Origin: CAZYXO01 sp964651315
Lineage (GTDB): Bacteria > Bacillota_I > Bacilli_A > RF39 > UBA660
DNA: 6,612 bases
Reading direction: 5' to 3'
NCBI GenBank assembly: GCA_964651315.1
Contig: CAZYXO010000058.1
Location: 1 to 6,612, forward strand
This document shows, one piece after another, positions 5,913 through 6,612 of this stretch. Both the position numbers and the translations under genes were made by a program. The stretch's first letter is position 1; each line of letters opens with the position of its first letter. The notes beneath the pieces are model-generated. The model saw only the letters and a list, made by a program, of their open reading frames with translations. It ran no database searches and was not told the DNA's origin.

Positions 5913-6612
5913 TTAATTTGTAAGTAATAAATTAATTGTGCTTCCTTCTTTTCCATAAAATCCACCTTCTGGAGATTGATATTTGACAGTTTCGCCATTA
6001 CCACTATATATAACATTATAACCTTTTAGTTCTTTTTTAGCATCACTTAAACTTTTACCAATTACATTTGGAATTAATAAATATTTTACATCTAACCACA
6101 TATATTCTTTTGGCATTCCTTCTTTACTAGGTTTTATATCAAGTGCATTGATTGCTGATAACATAACACTTTTTGCAATCGGAGCTGATACTGTTCCACC
6201 ATACTGAACTACGCCTTTTGGATTATCTACTGCAACATACACAACTGCTTTTGGTTCATTCGCTGGTAAAAAACCAATAAATGATAAAATATAATTGCCA
6301 ACCATATAAACTCCTTTATTAACTTTTTGGGCAGTCCCGGTTTTACCTGCAACTCGATAATTTTCAATATAAGCATTTCTTCCAGTTCCATTTGCTACAA
6401 CACTTTCAAGAGCATGTCTTACTAATTTCGATGTATCTTCACTTATTACATTACGGATTTTATTTGGTATAAAAGTTTTAACTGCTAAAGAAGTTTCGGT
6501 ATCTACTATTCCTTTTACTATATATGGAGAATAAAGCGTTCCCCCATTAATTGCGGCACTTACTGCTGCTACTTGTTGAATAGGAGTTACACTTATTCCT
6601 TGACCAAAAGCA
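5913..6612 (-). CDS. Class B penicillin-binding protein (SpoVD/PBP2B type), C-terminal part with one PASTA domain
   Basis: The 5' end lies outside the window; 232 residues are visible. The fragment begins with FGQGISVTP and carries the third transpeptidase motif KTGTAQK (visible residues 90-96), but the SxxK and SxN motifs lie upstream, off the window. After the transpeptidase core (to about residue 160) a linker leads to a single PASTA repeat (about 178-232, starting IPNVIGKSLSDAKKEL) that ends the protein. These membrane-anchored enzymes cross-link peptidoglycan outside the membrane and pair with a SEDS glycosyltransferase, whose likely partner here is the ftsW/spoVE gene at the other end of the window. 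A single C-terminal PASTA repeat is the SpoVD arrangement, whereas Bacillus PBP2B has two; this does not prove a sporulation role. The ATG at 6305 is internal, inside the transpeptidase domain, and is not the start. Confidence 0.95.
   Translation of the reverse strand, partial: AFGQGISVTPIQQVAAVSAAINGGTLYSPYIVKGIVDTETSLAVKTFIPNKIRNVISEDTSKLVRHALESVVANGTGRNAYIENYRVAGKTGTAQKVNKGVYMVGNYILSFIGFLPANEPKAVVYVAVDNPKGVVQYGGTVSAPIAKSVMLSAINALDIKPSKEGMPKEYMWLDVKYLLIPNVIGKSLSDAKKELKGYNVIYSGNGETVKYQSPEGGFYGKEGSTINLLLTN

Noticed and set aside
5909..5927. Inverted repeat TTACTT/AAGTAA around the PBP stop codon, as a possible terminator
   Set aside because: Only 6 bp with a 7-nt loop, all weak pairs, and no T tract follows on the minus strand.
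5913..6305. A 130-residue gene starting at ATG 6305
   Set aside because: The frame stays open to the window edge and encodes the KTG transpeptidase motif upstream, so this ATG is an internal methionine of the PBP.
1..6612. CRISPR arrays, tRNA or rRNA genes, riboswitches, insertion sequences, attachment sites
   Set aside because: No regularly spaced direct repeats, transposase-like frame or terminal inverted repeats flanking the ligase/receptor unit were seen, and the intergenic gaps (15-86 bp) are too short for a riboswitch. The insertion boundaries carry no visible mobile-element signature.

Overview
The window is a piece of the cell-wall/division (dcw) gene cluster of a very AT-rich, low-GC Gram-positive bacterium (Bacillota). 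The evidence is gene content (a PASTA-containing class B penicillin-binding protein, MraY and an FtsW/SpoVE-type SEDS protein), strong GGAGG-type ribosome binding sites, TATAAT-type promoters, use of TTG and GTG starts, and TGG rather than TGA for tryptophan, which argues against a Mycoplasma-type code. The lineage looks like an uncultivated gut-type Firmicute, but the sequence alone does not fix the genus. All genes are on the minus strand, so transcription runs from high to low coordinates.

In transcription order: (1) the C-terminal 232 residues of a SpoVD/PBP2B-like transpeptidase (5913 to the right edge), with the KTG motif and one PASTA domain. (2) mraY (4842-5834), complete, with its own promoter in the 5844-5912 gap. 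(3) A 77-bp gap holding a compact terminator and, directly behind it, a strong extended -10 promoter. (4) An acyl-adenylate-forming ligase, fatty acyl-CoA synthetase type (2983-4764). (5) A seven-helix membrane protein with a degenerate histidine-kinase core and a well-preserved response-regulator receiver domain (1132-2967), 15 bp behind the ligase. (6) A terminator that overlaps the stop codon of gene 5. (7) ftsW/spoVE (left edge to 1045), lacking only its last few residues, starting at TTG behind a strong ribosome binding site.

The PBP, MraY and FtsW/SpoVE belong to one pathway: MraY makes lipid I on the inner membrane face, and the SEDS glycosyltransferase with its partner class B PBP polymerises and cross-links the finished lipid II. 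In the usual Bacillota order murE sits between the PBP and mraY, and murD between mraY and ftsW. Here both are absent, and the mraY-ftsW interval holds a self-contained two-gene transcription unit of ligase plus membrane receptor-like protein, bounded by terminators on both sides.

The most interesting object is this inserted pair. The receptor-like protein has apparently lost its phosphoacceptor histidine and the Asn and Gly motifs of the ATPase domain, but keeps every key receiver residue. It therefore looks like a membrane pseudokinase that could be phosphorylated by another kinase. Its pairing with an acyl-activating enzyme formally recalls the RpfB/RpfC fatty-acid signalling pair, but that link is only inference.
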